Origin: Qipengyuania xiamenensis
GTDB lineage: Bacteria; Pseudomonadota; Alphaproteobacteria; Sphingomonadales; Sphingomonadaceae
DNA length: 64,000 bases
Reading direction: 5' to 3'
Assembly (NCBI RefSeq): GCF_019711495.1
Contig: NZ_JAIGNM010000001.1
Coordinates: forward strand, 124,001-188,000
The position numbers and the translations under genes were made by a program. Below, piece by piece: positions 1 through 7,944 of this stretch (its first letter is position 1; every line of letters begins with the position of its first letter). The notes under the pieces are model-generated. The model was not told the DNA's origin and did not search any database. It saw only the letters and a program-made list of their open reading frames with translations.

Positions 1-636
1 TTCGATGATCTTCGCGATTTCTTCGGGCTCGGCGACCCTGCCTAGCGGGATGTCCGCGAGCAAGCCGTCACCGCCACGGCTTTCCAGATAGTCACCTGCC
101 ATAGATGTATCGGTGAAGCCCGGTGTGATCGCGAAGCTGTAGATCCCTTCGTGAGCGTATGCTCGCGCAATGCTCTTGTGCATCGCCAGCATTCCGCCCT
201 TGCTTGCGGCATAGTGCCAATGCGCTGGCGAATCGCCGCGATGCCCTGCACGGCTGGCGACATGGACGATCCGGCCTTCACAGCCGCGCGCACGCCAGTG
301 CTTGATGGCAAAGCGGCTGAGCTGGGCCGAAGCGGTCAGGTTGATGCGCATGGTGTCTTCCCACGCATCGAGCCATTCGATGTCGGAGCGGTCGATCGGG
401 TTAGGGGCGAACAGGCCGGCATTGTTGACGAGGACGTCGATCTTGCCGCCGGCGCGGGCGAGGGCGGCTTGCCACAATTCCTGCGGCGCGAAGGGCTCGC
501 AGAAGTCAGCAGGAACGGTGTCGGTGGTGTCGCTGGAGGTCGCCTGGCCGATCACGGTAGCGCCGCGGGCTTCGAGCGATGTCTTCGCCGCTGCGCCAAT
601 CCCGCGCGACGAGCCGGTGAGTAGAATGCGTGTCAT
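1..636 (-). CDS. SDR family oxidoreductase, 3' end beyond window
   Basis: This is an NAD(P)-dependent short-chain dehydrogenase/reductase; its substrate cannot be told from sequence. The frame starts at ATG 636 (MTRILLTG) and stays open for 212 codons to the window edge. A Rossmann glycine motif TGSSRGIG lies at residues 7-14, NNAG at 71-74 and the catalytic YAASK (Tyr142, Lys146) in the usual order. The last visible residues (LGRVAEPEEIAKIIE) are the segment that normally precedes the final 25-30 residues, so about 85-90% of the protein is present. It diverges from sdhC across 109 bases, which must hold both promoters. The family is certain; the specific function is unknown. Confidence 0.88.
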   Translation of the reverse strand, partial: MTRILLTGSSRGIGAAAKTSLEARGATVIGQATSSDTTDTVPADFCEPFAPQELWQAALARAGGKIDVLVNNAGLFAPNPIDRSDIEWLDAWEDTMRINLTASAQLSRFAIKHWRARGCEGRIVHVASRAGHRGDSPAHWHYAASKGGMLAMHKSIARAYAHEGIYSFAITPGFTDTSMAGDYLESRGGDGLLADIPLGRVAEPEEIAKIIE

Positions 637-745
637 GCATCACGCTATTCGAAACTTTGCGTCAAATGTCGAGGCCGCGCGCCTTGCGTGGGACGCCAGC
701 TTCGCTAAGTAGGCGCCAGAAATTCATGGCAACGGACGTAAACGC

Positions 746-1126
746 ATGGCAAACCGCCCGCTTTCACCGCATCTGCAAATCTGGAAATGGGGCCCGCACA
801 TGCTGGTCTCGATCCTCCACCGCGTCACCGGGGACGGAATGGCCATCGTTGGCCTCGGCGTCCTGCTCTGGTGGCTGGGTGCGATGGCTGGCGGTGCCGG
901 CACTTATGCGACCTTTGCCGAGTTCATGGGCTCGCCCATCGGGATGATCGTGCTGGTCGGTCTCAGCTGGGCGTTCTTCACGCACATGATGAGTGGCCTG
1001 CGGCACTTCGTGCTGGATATCGGCGCGGGTTACGAGCTCGATCTCAACAAGACCTGGTCGATCCTGTCGCCCATCATCGCAATCCTTCTGACGGCGGGCT
1101 TCTGGGCCCTCGTCCTGCTTCGCTAA
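746..1126 (+). CDS. sdhC: Succinate dehydrogenase cytochrome b556 subunit
   Basis: This is the large membrane anchor of complex II, which binds heme b and ubiquinone together with SdhD. The 126-residue protein has the family N-terminus RPLSPHLQIW, the quinone-site segment SILHRVTG near residues 23-30, and three hydrophobic helices at roughly 30-50, 62-85 and 104-125. The heme-ligand histidine is in MSGLRHFVLD near residue 84. The ATG at 746 is chosen because the conserved RPLSPH segment follows at once; another ATG at 727 is out of frame. It is the first gene of a sdhC-sdhD-sdhA operon, with 12 bases to sdhD. The iron-sulfur subunit is not here but at 56701-57483. Confidence 0.95.
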   Translation: MANRPLSPHLQIWKWGPHMLVSILHRVTGDGMAIVGLGVLLWWLGAMAGGAGTYATFAEFMGSPIGMIVLVGLSWAFFTHMMSGLRHFVLDIGAGYELDLNKTWSILSPIIAILLTAGFWALVLLR

Positions 1127-1138
1127 GGGGCCGCAATC

Positions 1139-1525
1139 ATGGCACACGACACCCCCATCAAACGCGTGCGCGGGCTGGGCTCGGCGCATGAAGGCGCACA
1201 CCACTGGCTGGTCCAGCGCTTCACCGCCATCGGCAATCTGGTGCTGATGCTGTTCCTCGTGACCAGCCTCGCCCTGCTGCCGGGCTACGACTATGCGACG
1301 ATGTCCGGCTGGGCTTCGCAGACGCTGCCCGCTACCGCGCTGGCACTGCTGATCGTCAGCGTTTTCTGGCACGCACGTCTCGGCCTTCAGGTGCTGATCG
1401 AGGACTATGTCCACGATGCCGGCACGAAGTTCGCCACGCTTACCCTTCTCAACCTTGCAACCATCGGCGGCGGCGCATTCGGCCTTGTCTCGATCGCCCG
1501 TATCGCCCTTGGAGGAGCTGCCTGA
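1139..1525 (+). CDS. sdhD: Succinate dehydrogenase membrane anchor subunit
   Basis: This is the small membrane anchor of complex II. The 128 residues carry the typical N-terminal [10 protein letters not shown] segment near residues 21-30, which contributes to the quinone pocket. Three transmembrane helices follow. The second contains [18 protein letters not shown], the HxxxGxxxVIxDYxH pattern whose first His is an axial heme ligand. The stop codon overlaps the sdhA start by one base (TGATG at 1523-1527), so sdhA translation is probably coupled to this gene. Length and motifs match alphaproteobacterial SdhD. Confidence 0.95.
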   Translation: MAHDTPIKRVRGLGSAHEGAHHWLVQRFTAIGNLVLMLFLVTSLALLPGYDYATMSGWASQTLPATALALLIVSVFWHARLGLQVLIEDYVHDAGTKFATLTLLNLATIGGGAFGLVSIARIALGGAA

Positions 1526-3366
1526 TGGCACACAGCGACACTTTCGAAATCGGCGGTCGCAGCTACCCCATCGTCGACCACACCTATGACACCGTCGTCG
1601 TCGGCGCCGGTGGTTCGGGCCTGCGCGCCACCATGGGCAGCGCGGAAGCCGGCCTCAAGACGGCCTGCATCACCAAGGTCTTCCCGACCCGTTCGCACAC
1701 CGTTGCGGCGCAGGGCGGTATTGCAGCCAGCCTCGGCAACAACACGCCCGACCACTGGTCGTGGCACATGTACGATACCGTGAAGGGCTCCGACTGGCTT
1801 GGCGACCAGGACGCCATCGAATACATGGTCCGCGAAGCCCCGCAGGCGGTCTACGAGCTGGAGCACGCAGGCGTGCCCTTTAGCCGCAACAAGGACGGCA
1901 CGATCTACCAGCGCCCGTTCGGCGGCCACATGCAGAACATGGGCGAAGGCCCGCCGGTGCAGCGCACCTGTGCCGCTGCCGACCGTACCGGCCACGCGAT
2001 GCTCCACGCGCTCTACCAGCAGAGCCTGAAGTATGACGCGGACTTCTTCATCGAGTATTTCGCGCTCGACCTGATCATGGAAGACGGCCCCGACGGCAAG
2101 GTTTGCCGCGGCGTCATCGCCATGTGCCTCGACGACGGCACGATCCACCGTTTCCGCAGCCAGGCCGTGGTCCTTGCGACCGGCGGTTATGGCCGCTGCT
2201 ACTTCACCGCGACCAGCGCCCACACCTGCACCGGCGACGGTGGCGGCATGGTGCTGCGTGCAGGCCTGCCGCTGCAGGACATGGAATTCGTCCAGTTCCA
2301 TCCGACCGGTATTTACGGCGCGGGCGTGCTCATCACCGAAGGCGCGCGCGGCGAGGGCGGTTACCTCACCAACTCCGAAGGCGAGCGTTTCATGGAACGC
2401 TACGCCCCGTCGGCCAAGGACCTCGCATCGCGCGACGTCGTGTCGCGTTCGATGGCTTTGGAAATGCGCGAAGGCCGCGGCGTCGGTCCCGATGGCGACC
2501 ACATCTACCTGCACCTCGATCACATCGATCCCAAGGTGCTGGGCGAGCGCCTGCCGGGCATCACCGAAAGCGGAAAGATCTTCGCAGGCGTCGACCTGAC
2601 CAAGCAGCCGCTGCCGGTCACCCCGACGGTTCACTACAATATGGGCGGCATCCCCTGTAACTATCACGGTGAAGTGATGGCAGGCGATCCGAAGGACCCG
2701 GAAAAGATCGTCCCCGGCCTGTTCGCTGTCGGCGAAGCGGCCTGCGTCTCGGTCCACGGTGCAAACCGCCTCGGCTCGAACTCGCTGATCGACCTCGTGG
2801 TCTTCGGCCGCGCGACCGGCCATCGCCTCAAGGAAATCGTCAAGCCGGGCGTCAGCCATGACGAGCTTCCCAAGGATAGCGCGGACCTCGCGCTTTCGCG
2901 TCTCGACCACTTCCGTTATGCCGATGGCTCCACGCCGACCGCGGCGCTGCGGGCCGACATGCAGAAGGGCATGCAGAAGCACGCTGCCGTCTTCCGCGAC
3001 AGCAAGCTGCTCGCCGAAGGCGTCGAGGTCCTCAAGGACGTCAACAAGCGCATGGCCGATGTTAAGGTCCACGACCGCTCGCTGATCTGGAACAGCGACC
3101 TCATCGAAACGCTCGAGCTGGACAACCTCATGGCGCAGGCCAATGTCACCATGGCATCGGCCGAAAACCGCAAGGAAAGCCGTGGCGCCCATGCGCATGA
3201 GGACTTCCCCGATCGCGACGACAAGAACTGGATGAAGCACACCATCGCCTGGTTCGATGGCTGGGGCGGCAACGGCGGCGGCGTGAAGATCGACTACCGC
3301 CCGGTCCACGAATACACGCTCACCGACGATGTGAAGTACATCGAGCCGAAAAAGCGCGTTTACTGA
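1525..3366 (+). CDS. sdhA: Succinate dehydrogenase flavoprotein subunit
   Basis: This is the catalytic subunit that oxidises succinate to fumarate with covalently bound FAD on the cytoplasmic face of the inner membrane. The 613-residue protein has the dinucleotide-binding motif [12 protein letters not shown] near residues 24-35. The FAD-attachment segment [10 protein letters not shown] follows, with His58 as the covalent site. Substrate and active-site segments are [21 protein letters not shown]-like around residue 260-280 and [10 protein letters not shown] near 415. The C-terminus ends in the usual arginine/tyrosine-rich tail ([10 protein letters not shown]). The start overlaps the sdhD stop. 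The gene for its electron-accepting partner SdhB lies about 53 kb away. Confidence 0.97.
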   Translation: MAHSDTFEIGGRSYPIVDHTYDTVVVGAGGSGLRATMGSAEAGLKTACITKVFPTRSHTVAAQGGIAASLGNNTPDHWSWHMYDTVKGSDWLGDQDAIEYMVREAPQAVYELEHAGVPFSRNKDGTIYQRPFGGHMQNMGEGPPVQRTCAAADRTGHAMLHALYQQSLKYDADFFIEYFALDLIMEDGPDGKVCRGVIAMCLDDGTIHRFRSQAVVLATGGYGRCYFTATSAHTCTGDGGGMVLRAGLPLQDMEFVQFHPTGIYGAGVLITEGARGEGGYLTNSEGERFMERYAPSAKDLASRDVVSRSMALEMREGRGVGPDGDHIYLHLDHIDPKVLGERLPGITESGKIFAGVDLTKQPLPVTPTVHYNMGGIPCNYHGEVMAGDPKDPEKIVPGLFAVGEAACVSVHGANRLGSNSLIDLVVFGRATGHRLKEIVKPGVSHDELPKDSADLALSRLDHFRYADGSTPTAALRADMQKGMQKHAAVFRDSKLLAEGVEVLKDVNKRMADVKVHDRSLIWNSDLIETLELDNLMAQANVTMASAENRKESRGAHAHEDFPDRDDKNWMKHTIAWFDGWGGNGGGVKIDYRPVHEYTLTDDVKYIEPKKRVY

Positions 3367-4232
3367 TGCAATGGCGGCGAGGCCTCGTTCTCGCCGCCAT
3401 TTCGCTTTCGGCCTGTACGACACTTCCCGGCGCGCCTCCCACAGGGCTGGGCGCCGAAGCGTTTTATGCGAAGCACCTAGACGCAAGCGGCATTCCTATC
3501 CTGTCGTCCGGACAAGTGCCGGACGAAGCACTGGTTGCAGCGCGCGACATGACGCGCGGTATGTTCTCCCACCGGCCTGACCTCGCCGAATGGCTCGCCG
3601 CCAACGACTACCGCATCGCCATCATCGCCGAGGACGAGGCGTTGCTGGACCTTCCGGACAAGGCGAGCTGGACTAAACCCGCTCGTGACGATCCACGGCT
3701 GACGCGGTGCGAGCTCAAGCATTACGATGCGCGCGTCGGTGCCAAGACCGACCGCCAGTATTGGGACGAACGCGCCCGCGCCATCGGCGGCAAAAGGATG
3801 GCAGATGGGGCGGAAGATGTGCTGGGACTGCCGTCGAGCCGCTATTACGGCGAGACCATCTATGTCCACGAGTTGGCGCATCTCGTGCTCGATGCGATCC
3901 AGGCGACCGATCCGAAGCTTTATGCCGAAGTCGAGGGTGCCTACGCCAATGCGCTGGCCACCGGCCTGTGGTTCGAGGAATACAACACCACTACGATCCA
4001 GGAATACTGGGCGGAAGGCACGCAGTTCTGGTTCAATTCGAACCGTATCCAGTCCTTCGACGGTCGGCGCATCCTGAACCATTCCGATCTGAAAGCGTAC
4101 GACCCGCAACTCTTCGCGGCCCTCGCCAAGGCCTATGGCGACAGCCACCGCCTCAAGTCCGATCCCTTCTGGATGAGCCCCGCGCGCGTGCCGCCCGGAC
4201 CCATTCCTGAAAATACCGCCGAGGTTTGCTGA
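3366..4232 (+). CDS. Putative zincin-type metallopeptidase lipoprotein
   Basis: The 288-residue protein begins with a lipoprotein signal whose lipobox LSAC puts the lipidated cysteine at residue 17, so it is probably anchored in the periplasm. It has one HExxH zinc motif, HELAH, at residues 168-172. About 45 residues later comes EYWAEGTQFWF (213-223), whose Glu217 could be the third zinc ligand. This arrangement resembles the ATLF-like (anthrax lethal factor C-terminal fold) gluzincins, but that assignment is tentative and the substrate is unknown. The ATG overlaps the sdhA stop (TGATG at 3364-3368), so it is translated with the sdh operon. I know of no established link between such a protein and complex II. 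Confidence 0.75.
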   Translation: MQWRRGLVLAAISLSACTTLPGAPPTGLGAEAFYAKHLDASGIPILSSGQVPDEALVAARDMTRGMFSHRPDLAEWLAANDYRIAIIAEDEALLDLPDKASWTKPARDDPRLTRCELKHYDARVGAKTDRQYWDERARAIGGKRMADGAEDVLGLPSSRYYGETIYVHELAHLVLDAIQATDPKLYAEVEGAYANALATGLWFEEYNTTTIQEYWAEGTQFWFNSNRIQSFDGRRILNHSDLKAYDPQLFAALAKAYGDSHRLKSDPFWMSPARVPPGPIPENTAEVC

Positions 4233-4277
4233 AAAACCCGCGGCAACGATAAGTTTACGTCCCCGGTCTATTCGGCG

Positions 4278-4295
4278 CTTTCAAGTATTTGAAAG
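4278..4295. promoter_or_regulatory. Inverted repeat upstream of membrane-protein gene
   Basis: The arms CTTTCAA (4278-4284) and TTGAAAG (4289-4295) are separated by GTAT. The repeat lies 12 bases before the ATG at 4308 and just before a GGGGG ribosome binding site. It could be a regulator site or a leader hairpin. There is no T-run, so it is not a typical terminator for the upstream gene. Confidence 0.35.
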
Positions 4296-4307
4296 ACGGG
4301 GGCAATC

Positions 4308-4913
4308 ATGGGTTTCGGACGCAAGGGTCTCGCACCTGGTGAGATAGCAACAGGCCCAGCGGGAATGCAGCAGGGTTTCGGGCAAACGCCTCGGCATAGC
4401 CTTGCCGCCGCCCCGCCGGCAGCGAGCGCGCGCCAATTCGATGTGACGCCCAATCCGCTGCTCATGCTTTTCTGCCTGCTCTTTTTCGGAGCGGTCGCTG
4501 CGTTCCTCGCTTATGAAGTGACCGATCCGCGCGGCTTGATCCTCAACGGCATCATCGAGCTTGGCCCGCTCGGAGCGGACATCTTTTTTGGCGTGCTGGC
4601 CCTTTCGGCTGGAGGCTGGGCGCTCGTCGGCGGTGCGGGTTTCATTGCAAGCCTAAGCGGGAAGAGCTACCTGACGCTGGACGCGAACGCGGTCGAAGGC
4701 ACTTCGGGTGTCTTGTTGCGCACCCCGACACGCATCCAGTATGCGCTCATCAAGGACATCGAGCTGGACGAATATCAGGGGAAGTTCAGCGTCGAGATCG
4801 TCGGCCGCGGCGGTGAAAAGATTCGCGCTGCATCACAGAACTTCAGGTCGCATGACGAGTTCGAAGAGTTTCTCGAACTGCTGAACGAGCGGATGGCAGC
4901 TGCGGGCCGCTAG
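4308..4913 (+). CDS. Two-helix membrane protein with PH-like cytoplasmic tail
   Basis: I do not recognise a named family for this 201-residue protein. It has a Gly/Ala/Pro-rich N-terminus, two hydrophobic segments near residues 48-68 and 88-117, and a polar C-terminal half predicted to form beta strands. That half (LTLDANAVEG...IKDIELDEYQ...FRSHDEFEEFLELL) resembles the short PH-like bPH domains often found after two helices. A membrane-attached role is likely. The start is ATG 4308 after GGGGGCAATC. The stop overlaps the stop of the cyclophilin gene on the other strand by 3 bases (TAG 4911-4913 against 4910-4912). Confidence 0.6.
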   Translation: MGFGRKGLAPGEIATGPAGMQQGFGQTPRHSLAAAPPAASARQFDVTPNPLLMLFCLLFFGAVAAFLAYEVTDPRGLILNGIIELGPLGADIFFGVLALSAGGWALVGGAGFIASLSGKSYLTLDANAVEGTSGVLLRTPTRIQYALIKDIELDEYQGKFSVEIVGRGGEKIRAASQNFRSHDEFEEFLELLNERMAAAGR

Positions 4914-5560
4914 TCGGTTTCGACAGGCTCCACGCGCCGAACGTCGACAATCGTCACCGGTTCGGCAAGCATCTGGCCCTTCATCCAGCCTTCGCCCGCC
5001 TCCGGATCGCGCGGGCTGTCATGGATCGCGTGGACCACGTCCATGCCGTCGACAACGTAGCCGAAGACGGCGTAACCGGCCTTCAGGTTCGGATCGTCGC
5101 TGTCGGGCTGGGCGTCGAGACCCTTCTGGTCCTTGATCATGATCGAGAAATCGCCCGTCGCCGTACCCGGATCTAGCCGCGCCATGGAGAGCGCGCCATC
5201 GGTGTGGCTGAGGCCTGTTTCGTTGGTGGGTTCGTGGGCAATGCCGTCGAGAATGCGGTCCGGATTGTTCTGCGTGCCGCCCTGCAGCAAGCCGTTCGGC
5301 GGTTCGCCCCAGTTGAGGTGCATCGCGCGGTAGAAGATCGTTCCGTCGAAACGGTCTTCCTCAGCATAGCGCAGGAAGTTGCCCGCAGTGATGGGCGCGC
5401 GTTCGGTCTCCAGGGCCACGGTGATATCGCCCATGGTGGTCTCGAGCACGACAAGGACGGTCTCGAATTCTTCCATCGCTTCGGGCGGTGGCGCAGCCTC
5501 CTCCTGGGCCGATAGCGGGGCTGCAAGCAGGACGAGGGGAGCAAGGAAGCGTGCAATCAT
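4910..5560 (-). CDS. Secreted cyclophilin-type peptidylprolyl isomerase
   Basis: This is a cyclophilin fold protein that catalyses cis-trans isomerisation of proline bonds, here in the periplasm. ATG 5560 is chosen because a clean signal peptide (MIARFLAPLVLLAAPLSAQ) starts there; the frame extends upstream but is not signal-like. The catalytic domain runs from about residue 42 (LETTMGDITVALETERAP) to the end, with DGTIFYRA, GGTQNN, GALSMARLDPGTATGDFSI and YAVFGYVVDGMDVVHAI as the family blocks. The usual active-site phrase SQFFI appears as GDFSI and the first Arg block FHRv as FYRa, so catalytic efficiency is uncertain. The gene is monocistronic and converges on the 4308 gene. Confidence 0.88.
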   Translation of the reverse strand: MIARFLAPLVLLAAPLSAQEEAAPPPEAMEEFETVLVVLETTMGDITVALETERAPITAGNFLRYAEEDRFDGTIFYRAMHLNWGEPPNGLLQGGTQNNPDRILDGIAHEPTNETGLSHTDGALSMARLDPGTATGDFSIMIKDQKGLDAQPDSDDPNLKAGYAVFGYVVDGMDVVHAIHDSPRDPEAGEGWMKGQMLAEPVTIVDVRRVEPVETD

Positions 5561-5683
5561 GAGGTCGAGGATAACGGCCTGCTGCCTGTCGTCCATCGAA
5601 TTCTGACGCTTCCGCGCAGATCGCACCTTGCACAGCACAGGCACCGAGCGCTTCCTGAACAAGCGTTCATCGACGCTTCATGT

Positions 5684-5716
5684 TTACATTCGTAATCGTT
5701 ATGTCTACAGGCGTAA
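5684..5716. promoter_or_regulatory. Tandem TAC-N4-GTA dyads, probable BlaI-type operator
   Basis: Two dyads of the form TAC-N4-GTA lie at 5685-5694 (within TTACATTCGTAA, 5684-5695) and 5706-5715 (TACAGGCGTA). Their start points are 21 bases apart, so they lie on the same helix face. BlaI/MecI family repressors are known to bind TACAnnTGTA-type sites, which fit the same TAC-N4-GTA frame. The pair sits 32-63 bases before the blaI-like start, where an autoregulatory operator is expected. A TTTACA hexamer at 5683-5688 could be a -35 element. The match is to the dyad frame, not to every base. Confidence 0.6.
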
Positions 5717-5747
5717 TCGAACGTGTTTCTGGTGGGAGTGATTCTTG

Positions 5748-6137
5748 ATGGCTAAGCGCAAGCAGGGAGCGGGAGACCGCATCAGTGAAGCCGAGCACGC
5801 GGTCATGGAAGCGCTGTGGGACAAGAGCCCGCTTTCCGCTGCCGAGGTCTGCGAACGCGTTTGCGCTGCCAACGACTGGTCCATCCCCACGGTGAAGACG
5901 CTTCTCAGCCGCCTTGTGGCCAAGAACGCGGTCGGCACCGAGCCTCAGGGCCGCAAGTTCCTCTACCATCCGCTGGTCGAACGCTCCGACTATGTCGGTG
6001 GCGAAAGCCGGCGCCTTGTCGATCGCCTGTTCGGCGGACGGGCGGCACCGCTCTTCGCCCATCTGGCGGAGAACGAAGCTCTGACCGATGCCGACCTCGA
6101 AGAAATCGAGGCGCTGCTGAAGGAGATGCGGAAATGA
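5748..6137 (+). CDS. blaI: BlaI/MecI/CopY family transcriptional regulator
   Basis: This is a winged-helix repressor of 129 residues that dimerises through its C-terminus. The N-terminal DNA-binding region is visible as ISEAEHAVMEALWDKSPLSA and the recognition-helix segment WSIPTVKTLLSRLVAK near residues 45-60, both typical of BlaI/MecI. In this family the paired M56 membrane peptidase triggers cleavage of the repressor. The start is ATG 5748, with GGTGGGAG 8 bases upstream; a TTG codon immediately precedes it. The stop overlaps the M56 gene start (ATGA, 6134-6137), so the two are translationally coupled. Two operator-like dyads precede it, suggesting autoregulation. Confidence 0.9.
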   Translation: MAKRKQGAGDRISEAEHAVMEALWDKSPLSAAEVCERVCAANDWSIPTVKTLLSRLVAKNAVGTEPQGRKFLYHPLVERSDYVGGESRRLVDRLFGGRAAPLFAHLAENEALTDADLEEIEALLKEMRK

Positions 6138-7798
6138 CCGATCTCCTGAGGGAATACTGGGACTGGTTCCTGTTCGACACCTTGCTGTGGACCGGTGCGT
6201 TGATCGCACTCGTCATGCTGCTGCGCCGCCCCGTCGCCCGGCATTTCGGTGCAGGCGCTGCCTATGCGCTGTGGTTCCTGCCGCTGGCTCGCCTGTTCGT
6301 GCCGCCGTTCACGCTTCCTGCGTGGATGCGCCCGCTGGCCGAGACTGTGCGCGAGGCCGAGACGAATTTCACGATGACCACCGAAACGATCGTCATGCCG
6401 ATTGCAGAGCCCGGTGCCGCGGCGCCCACGGTCGTGGCGGCCGCGGCCGAACCGGTCGACTTCCTCACCCCGCTGCTCCTGCTTTGGCTGGGTGGCGCCG
6501 TCGTGATGCTGGTCCGCCGCTTCTGGCAGTATTTTGCGCTGCGCCGCGAATTGCTAGCCGAAGCGCGTGCTGTGGGTGAGGTCGGTTCGATCCGCCTGAT
6601 CGAGACCCCGGCCATTTCCGGCCCGATGGCTTTCGGCGTGATCGATCGCGTCATCGCGCTGCCCGAAGGCTTCATGACAAGCCGCGCCCGCCAGGCCCGC
6701 GATCTCGCCATCGCTCACGAGCTTGCACACCATCGCGGAGGCGACCTGATCGTCAACATGGCGGTGCAGCCGTTGTTCGCGATCCACTGGTTTAATCCGC
6801 TTGGCTATCTTGGCTGGAATGCGCTGCGGCGCGACCAGGAAGCCTTCTGCGACACCCGCGTCGTGGCGGCCCGTTCTCGCGAGGAACGTGCCACCTACGC
6901 AAGTGTCATCGCCGATTTCGCGCGCCTTCCGGCAATCGCGCCGCGCCCTGCGCTGGCCGCGCCGATGGCCTGTCCGGTTCTGGGGGACAAGTCGATAATC
7001 CATCGTTTGAGGAGCTTATCCATGTCCGATATTTCACCGCGTCGCCGCCTTACCGGGCGCGCCGCAATCGCCGGGGCTTTCCTGGCCGTGCCGCTCACCG
7101 CATCGGTTTGCTACGCGGATAGCGTCGCACCGTCGCTGATCGCATCCGTGTCTGCCGCAGAAGTGGCGGAAGAATGGCAGGAGCGCGAGGAAGTCACCGA
7201 GGAAATGGTGGAGATCGAGCGCGAACTCGATGAGGCCGAGCGCGAACTCGCCGAAGCCGAAGTCGAGATGGAAGAAGCTCGGCGCGAAATCATCGAGATC
7301 GAGCGCGAGATGGAAGAGGACGGCAAGGAACGCCGCATCGAAAAGCGCCGCATCGTCGTCAACGGCAAGGAATGGGACGAAATGAGCGATGCCGACAAGG
7401 CAGAGCTCCGCGCCGAGATGGCCAAGCTGCGCGAACAGTTTGCCGAAGGCGGCGAATTCCGTGTCGAGATGGACAAGGTCCGCGAACAGTTTGGCGAGAA
7501 GGGCGAGCTTCGCCGCGAAATCCGCCTCGCCGTTGCCGAGGCCCAGGAAGCCGGCAAGATGGCTCCGGAAGTCGTTGTGAGCTGCAAGGACGAGAACTCG
7601 CCGGTCACGTCGAAAACCGACGCCAAAGGCAAGACGACGCTGTTCGTTTGCGAAACGGCTGCCGACAAGCTCGCACTGAGCGCAATGAAATCGGCCCGTG
7701 CCGCGATTGCCGCAGAAAAATCCCTGAGCGCTGAAGAGCGCGCCGAGGCGCTGCGGTCGCTCGATGCGGAAATCGCAGAGCTCAACAAGAAGAAATAA
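6134..7798 (+). CDS. M56 family (BlaR1-like) membrane metallopeptidase with coiled-coil sensor region
   Basis: This is the membrane partner of the BlaI-like repressor. The 554-residue protein has N-terminal helices near residues 15-33 and 41-56 and another near 110-128. The zinc peptidase motif HELAH is at residues 195-199, and NPLGYLGWNALRRDQEAFCDTRV follows around 220-243 as in M56 enzymes. A further hydrophobic helix is near 308-325. After it there is no penicillin-binding domain. Instead about 100 residues of charged, Glu/Arg-rich predicted coiled coil (roughly 345-465) lead to a short basic C-terminus. The ligand sensed is therefore probably not a beta-lactam bound in the classical way. 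Start ATG 6134 overlaps the blaI stop. Confidence 0.88.
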   Translation: MTDLLREYWDWFLFDTLLWTGALIALVMLLRRPVARHFGAGAAYALWFLPLARLFVPPFTLPAWMRPLAETVREAETNFTMTTETIVMPIAEPGAAAPTVVAAAAEPVDFLTPLLLLWLGGAVVMLVRRFWQYFALRRELLAEARAVGEVGSIRLIETPAISGPMAFGVIDRVIALPEGFMTSRARQARDLAIAHELAHHRGGDLIVNMAVQPLFAIHWFNPLGYLGWNALRRDQEAFCDTRVVAARSREERATYASVIADFARLPAIAPRPALAAPMACPVLGDKSIIHRLRSLSMSDISPRRRLTGRAAIAGAFLAVPLTASVCYADSVAPSLIASVSAAEVAEEWQEREEVTEEMVEIERELDEAERELAEAEVEMEEARREIIEIEREMEEDGKERRIEKRRIVVNGKEWDEMSDADKAELRAEMAKLREQFAEGGEFRVEMDKVREQFGEKGELRREIRLAVAEAQEAGKMAPEVVVSCKDENSPVTSKTDAKGKTTLFVCETAADKLALSAMKSARAAIAAEKSLSAEERAEALRSLDAEIAELNKKK

Positions 7799-7831
7799 CT
7801 GGCGCAGGGACTGCGGGTCCTGCGTACCCCG

Positions 7832-7861
7832 ACGGCCGGTGCAACGATGCGCCGGCCGTTT
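7832..7861 (+). terminator. Putative terminator after the M56 gene
   Basis: ACGGCCGGTGC (7832-7842) pairs with GCGCCGGCCGT (7849-7859) through an 11-bp stem with one G-T pair and a six-base loop. Only a short T-stretch follows (GTTTCC), so it is a GC-strong but T-poor terminator. It lies 34 bases after the M56 stop and separates the blaI-M56 pair from creD. Confidence 0.55.
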
Positions 7862-7944
7862 CCGTTCATCTGCGCGCAATTCAATGGGCATTCAGTTCGT
7901 CGCTCACAAAGCACGTTTCATCGCACTAACGATGGAGGTGAGCG

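Noticed and set aside
1405-3486. 693-codon open frame antisense to sdhA
   Set aside because: It is the high-GC mirror of sdhA, with no domain, no ribosome binding site and a composition rich in Arg, Val and Asp. The sense protein is certain.
7862-7944. A BlaI-type operator before creD
   Set aside because: I searched for TAC-N4-GTA and found no match, so direct control of creD by the BlaI-like protein is not supported by sequence.
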